Source: Oryza sativa Japonica Group (taxonomy: Eukaryota; Streptophyta; Magnoliopsida; Poales; Poaceae). From it: DNA of 64,000 bases. The notes below the pieces were generated by a model, which saw nothing but the letters and a program-made list of their open reading frames with translations, searched no databases and had not been told where the DNA came from. The DNA is taken from contig NC_089035.1 in the NCBI RefSeq assembly GCF_034140825.1, positions 43,020,001-43,084,000 of the forward strand, read 5' to 3'. The number at the start of each line of letters is the position of its first letter. Position 1 is the first letter of the stretch. The position numbers and the translations under genes are program-made. This document shows, piece after piece, positions 59,627 to 64,000 of this stretch.

Positions 59627-61633
59627 TCTTTTTTTTTCTTTTCCTTTTTTTCTCTTTCTGCAAAAGTTTCTCCTTTCTGAAAAAGATTTCAGTCGCCTAG
59701 GTAGATTTTCCAATGAAACACTCTGCAGCTAATCAGAATATTTTCCATTTTACGAAGTGAGCACAGCTCCACTAGTTAGTTTCTTGTAGTAGAATCCGCC
59801 CACCTCGATCAAGTTCTAAACTTGGTACACGTGCTCAACATTTACAGCTTTCTTTTAGTGGTAGCCGATGTATACGTCGACAACGAAACATCCGTGCTGA
59901 CTTCGTCAATCTTAAGATTTGCTAGTACAGTTTTTAGAGATGCTCATAGGGGTAAGGTGTGTGTGTATATTTATAGGGACGACCGTGCGCGTGTTGTGAA
60001 CGTATGTTTGTCATATGCTTTTTTTTAAGAAAAAAACCAATTTGCAAAGTTCTGTGGTACATTTTGATAACGGACTAGTCTCTCTTGGTTGAGTACGCAT
60101 GTGATCCGATGTCCTTTTTTTCAAAAACAAAAAAGAGAAAAACTCATATATGATGTCAAGATAATTGAAAACTGCTGAAACTCAAAGGCCCCAGCGTACG
60201 GAGCCCATATTGTTTCATTATTTTCCAAGGAGCAGGAACCCTTCATTTTCTTACGCATTTATAGTAGAGATAGAGATCTTTATAGGGTACGCAGTCCAAC
60301 TAAATTTGTGAGTGAATAATGATAAAGTTCACTCTGACAAAAACAGTGGGGAAAAGGAAAATTTGAGGCGGTGCAAGCCCAGCAATTAACATATACATAG
60401 CGTGACGCAATCCAGTGTTTAAATTTGCTTTTTTTAAGACCTTATCTTAAGATGTCGACAATAGTCGCAGCAGAACAGTTTAAAAAGAGGCTAATTTGAG
60501 TTGGTTGGGATGCTAATACTTTAATTTTACACATGATTTAGCCGGCCGGGCCCTCTCTTTCCGGCGGCTTTGATATCTAAACATGAATCTCACTGTCAAG
60601 AAAGTTGCAATTTGCCAACCTCCCAGAGACTCAGAGTAACAGGTAAGCTGAATTTGCTGGGGTGCTATCTCTAATCGTGGGAAGAAAAGGTGAGGCCGGT
60701 GACGAAAAGGATGGAATAATGGCTGGGGAAAAAAAAAAGCAGTACTATCAAGTTGGTTAAAAAGAAGGTACATAGATGGTGACTACACAGCTATAGCCAA
60801 GCCAAAGACTGGTTAATTAGTCAATGGGTGACTGCTTAATTGCTCAGGGATATCTGTTCTTTGATTAATCCTGGAATCTGACTGCTTAGTGTGACCTTTT
60901 TTTTTCTCAGTGGATGCATAGTGCCATGTGTGATATATACTCACTAGGCTGTGTTTAGATCCAAAGTTTGGATTCAAACTTCAGTCCTTTTCCATCACAT
61001 CAACCTGTCATACACACACAACTTTTCAGTCATATCATCTCCAATTTCAACTAAAATCCGAACTTTGGATCCAACTAAACACAGCCCTATATAGAATAGC
61101 ACCGTGCTCTTCTGTCGCAAGCGAAGTTACTTAGAAATTGTCCTGAAAGCTCTGTGACCGAACCAATGTCTTTGGATCTTTTATTCTGTGGTGTTTCAGG
61201 AAAAGAAAATTAAGCTAGAAAGAGGATTGCTCACTTCCACATACGTGCCGCTTTCACAGGGAGACGACATGGATAAAAATCATCAGTGACAACACAAGGA
61301 TGAACTGAAGAGACTGAACTAGAGAGACAGAGAACGTGATTAAATCAATAAATAGCAAAGCTAGTGAAAAGTCCAAAATAAAACACCGGTAGTTTCTACA
61401 TGTAGGAAAAGGAACTGCTACGAGAGTGGAAGTGTGGTGTCCTACTTTAATTTAATTTGTTAGTATATCGATAGAGTTGGTGACTGAAATATTACATAAA
61501 CATTTGATCATCATTAAGGGCATATTCTTTGGTAGCTTAATTAAACCCGCTTGTTTGTTTCCGCGCAAGTTGCAGTGTCACTCACTGATCGATCATCTCA
61601 CATTCTCACTGTACAGTGCCGAACAACGATGGC
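59627..61633. other. Intergenic stretch before the peroxidase gene
   Basis: AT-rich DNA. It contains one Tourist-like MITE (60947-61086) and otherwise only short unsupported frames. The last few hundred bases form the peroxidase promoter. Confidence 0.6.
60947..61086. mobile_element. Tourist-like MITE with CTA target duplication
   Basis: The 140-bp element has termini GGCTGTGTTTAGATCC and GGATCCAACTAAACACAGCC (inverted), flanked by CTA at 60944-60946 and 61087-61089. It belongs to the same broad family as 12848-12994. Confidence 0.85.
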
Positions 61634-61640
61634 TATAAAT
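61634..61640 (+). promoter_or_regulatory. TATA box of the peroxidase gene
   Basis: TATAAAT in the context GGCTATAAATGAGG, 118 bp before the chosen ATG, a normal distance for a leader of about 80-90 bases. Confidence 0.7.
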
Positions 61641-61751
61641 GAGGACACCGGCTGGCGCAAGTTCTCCACAAGCCACCTCGATCGATCTCCATTGAAATCA
61701 AGGCACCTTAATAATTTCTAGTACCATATTAAGCTAAGAACAGTAGTGTAC

Positions 61752-64000
61752 ATGGCTTCTCGTAGAAGTGCAGCAGCTAGTCCGGCCATGGCAGCAGCAG
61801 CTGCGGTAGTAGCTGTATCTGTATACTTGCTGGTGTGCAGTGCTCCGGCGGCGGCGACGGCGGCGGCGGTGGCGAAGAAGCCGTCGTACCCGCCGGTGGC
61901 GAAGGGGCTATCGTTCGACCACTACAAGAAGAGTTGCCCGCAGGCGGAGGCCATCGTGTTCAGCTTCCTGCGCGACGCCATCGGCAAGGACGTCGGCCTC
62001 GCCGCGGCGCTGATCCGGCTCCACTTCCACGACTGCTTCGTCCAGGGCTGCGACGCCTCCATCCTCCTCACCAAGACGCCCGGCGGGCCCGACGGCGAGC
62101 AGCAGGCGATACCCAACGAGTCGCTGCGGCCGGCGGCGTTCAAGGCCGTCAACGACATCCGCGCCCTGCTCGACAGGGCGTGCGGCCGCGTCGTCTCCTG
62201 CTCCGACATCGTCACCCTCGCCGCCCGCGATTCCGTCAAACTGGTAACTAACTAAGTTAATTGATTAATTAATATTTTTTTCACTTACTTACTGCCACTG
62301 GAAAAGTTTTTCATGGAAGAGGAGATGGATTAAACACTACTGCTATCTAAAAAGTGGAGTTCATGAATAGAGGATAGGAAAATTAACTTAAGTAATGTGG
62401 GTTAGGATTCAAAATTTCCGAATGAAATTTTGGTCATATTAGACCATCCGATACCATACTATTTTAGCTAAATTTTTAATTTTTAATTTTTTTCATGAAT
62501 TTTGGTAATATTTATTTAAATTTGAATAACATATTTTTAAAATTTCAAAAAATTTGAACCGAAATTTCGAAAATATCATCATATCGGCACCCGATACAGA
62601 TACCGGAAACAAAAAGTCTGAACCCTGATGTGGGCACTGGCGCACTGCACGATGCTGCCGATGCACGAACTGTGTTTCATCCATCCATGATCCATGCATC
62701 TTGTTTCTCCAATTTTCTAGTATATCTCGATCTGGCAGCGGACAAGAGACTTTCGTTGTCCGGTCCTAAATTAATCAACAGAAATGACCAAAGAACATCT
62801 TACAATATAATGATCATCCCTTTAAAATTCTCTTAATTAATTAAATACCCAACAATTAATTATGCACGCATCGAAAAACAAAGGGAAAAGAATCTACGCA
62901 GAGTTCTGCATGTTAGAAAAGACAATTCCCTTTAAGCTAGCCTTCTTTAGAGTGAAAGATATTTGGAGATCAATTTGCACGTAAATTAATCTAATTAATT
63001 AAGCCATGTAACTGAGTAACAATTCCCTTGAAGAGCCATAGGAAACTATAACGCGGGATAATTGGACTGTCACGATCAGTACTTCTGTAGAATTTATTGG
63101 CTTGCGAGAAATGGCACAAGAAGAACAAGATAGAGATGAAGGAAACAGGAAATTGTGTTGCTGTCTCAACCACGTGTGGAATCACTGTATCATGCCCAAT
63201 GGCCAAAATTATCAGAACATCGACATCTTAAATAATTAGGACGACTAATACGTGTAACAGATATTAATAAGACCATTTGCTGACTAGGAGTGTACCATCG
63301 ATGTTCATTAACTAATTAATTATTTATTAATCAATTAGTCATTACATATCATTTACTTGCTCTGTTCACGAATATAAACATTTTTAAGGAGTCAAAGCAT
63401 GGATTAAGATTTAGATGAAATTGTTTTGATGACTAGAAATTTTACTAATAATGTTAAAAATACGTTTTCTAAAAAAAATAATGAGATTAAAGATATGATA
63501 TGGTCCCCATATCTTTGGACTTTGAGTATGTATTAGACTGTTATTAGCGTGGTGTTGTGTATGTTTGGTTTGTGCATGGTTACGGATGTGCCCGTGTAAA
63601 TCAATAAATCTTAAAGGAGTAGTTGGACTGGAAAAGTGGTACGGAGTATTACATAAATGTTTGTTCTGGACAAATTTAATTAAACGTTAGAAATGTTTAC
63701 GTCTGTGCAAAGATAAATATTAATCAGTGAATGTTAGAACATACTCCCTCCGTTTCATAATGTAAGTCATTCTTTGATGCCCAATTCTTTGATGTAACCC
63801 CTACTCTATCAATATACAAGCAAAGCTTTTACCCTCTTTTCAAGAAAAATAAATATAAAAACCAAAATGTTGAACATTGCAATTGGGTGCAGGCCGGTGG
63901 GCCGTCGTACAAGGTGCCGCTCGGCCGCCGTGACGGCCTCACATCGGCGACGCCGTCACAGGTGCTGGGCGCGCTCCCGCCGCCGACCTCCCACGTCCCC
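61752..64000 (+). CDS. Class III secretory peroxidase (partial, continues past the window)
   Basis: Exon 1 is 61752-62243 and exon 2 starts at 63893 and runs off the edge. The N-terminus has an Ala-rich signal peptide (core VVAVSVYLLVCSAPAAATA), so the protein enters the secretory pathway. The peroxidase fold then starts with FDHYKKSCPQAEAIV. The distal heme-side motif RLHFHDCFVQGCDASILL holds the catalytic Arg and His. CGRVVSCSDIVTLAARDSV and GGPSYKVPLGRRDG follow, with cysteines of the conserved disulfides. These enzymes use H2O2 to oxidise phenolics in the cell wall. The proximal His region lies beyond the window. A second in-frame ATG at 61789 would also leave a signal peptide. The 1.65-kb intron is long and holds repeat pieces. 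Confidence 0.95.
63744..63800. repeat. Stowaway-like terminus in the peroxidase intron
   Basis: CTCCCTCCGTTTCATAATGT is the usual left end of rice Stowaway-type MITEs. No matching right end precedes exon 2 at 63893, so it is a fragment. Confidence 0.6.

Noticed and set aside
61835-62251. 138-codon frame in the peroxidase first exon
   Set aside because: It is an out-of-frame shadow of the peroxidase coding sequence.

Overview
The window is plant nuclear DNA, almost certainly rice (Oryza) or a very close grass. The evidence is intron-rich genes with GT-AG and a few GC-AG introns, very GC-rich first exons, AT-rich spacers full of Tourist-, Stowaway- and Mutator-type elements of the kinds common in rice, and protein sequences typical of grass orthologues. 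The right-hand gene order (V-ATPase subunit c, UFM1, BCD1-like, eS10, class III peroxidase) fits my memory of the distal part of rice chromosome 1, but I could not check this.

Layout. Positions 1-9 kb hold little coding sequence: one possible 85-residue protein, a diverged tandem duplication (about 2.6-6.3 kb) whose second copy carries a 1.2-kb Mutator-like element with a 9-bp target duplication, and MITEs. At 9.5-13.4 kb lies a 14-exon gene for a four-CBS plus PB1 protein with a C-terminal membrane anchor. Positions 13.4-17.8 kb are repeats, including a perfect 38-bp-arm hairpin. At 18.3-19.9 kb is a pseudokinase with an IRE1-like C-terminal (KEN-like) region, whose second intron has lost its GT donor. 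A LINE tail (21.0-22.3 kb), a broken DUF3475-type gene fragment next to a Mutator-type end (22.8-23.5 kb), another Mutator-type end (23.5-24.2 kb) and a 5'-truncated RPA1-like gene running toward a Helitron-like 3' terminus (24.35-28.14 kb) follow.

Positions 28.2-32.8 kb carry, on the minus strand, a 10-exon gene of unknown function in which every intron is phase 0. It holds a PIF/Harbinger-like element in a large intron, and a broken paralogous piece lies at 39.7 kb. Positions 33.6-42.4 kb are nested mobile DNA: a Helitron-like end, a complete-looking non-autonomous Mutator-like element with a 9-bp target duplication, an incomplete Ty3/Gypsy-type fossil with an antisense ORF, and a LINE tail split by a lone Gypsy-type LTR.

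From 44 kb to the right edge the DNA is a compact housekeeping block: a coiled-coil membrane protein (+), an alkaline-ceramidase-like protein (-), V-ATPase subunit c (+), the ubiquitin-like modifier UFM1 (-), a BCD1-type zf-HIT snoRNP assembly factor (-), ribosomal protein eS10 (-) and a secreted class III peroxidase (+, cut by the window edge). The two ribosome-related genes, BCD1-like and eS10, both carry telo-box motifs at their 5' ends, and eS10 adds site II motifs, which suggests shared growth-linked control. No tRNA, rRNA or CRISPR sequence was seen.
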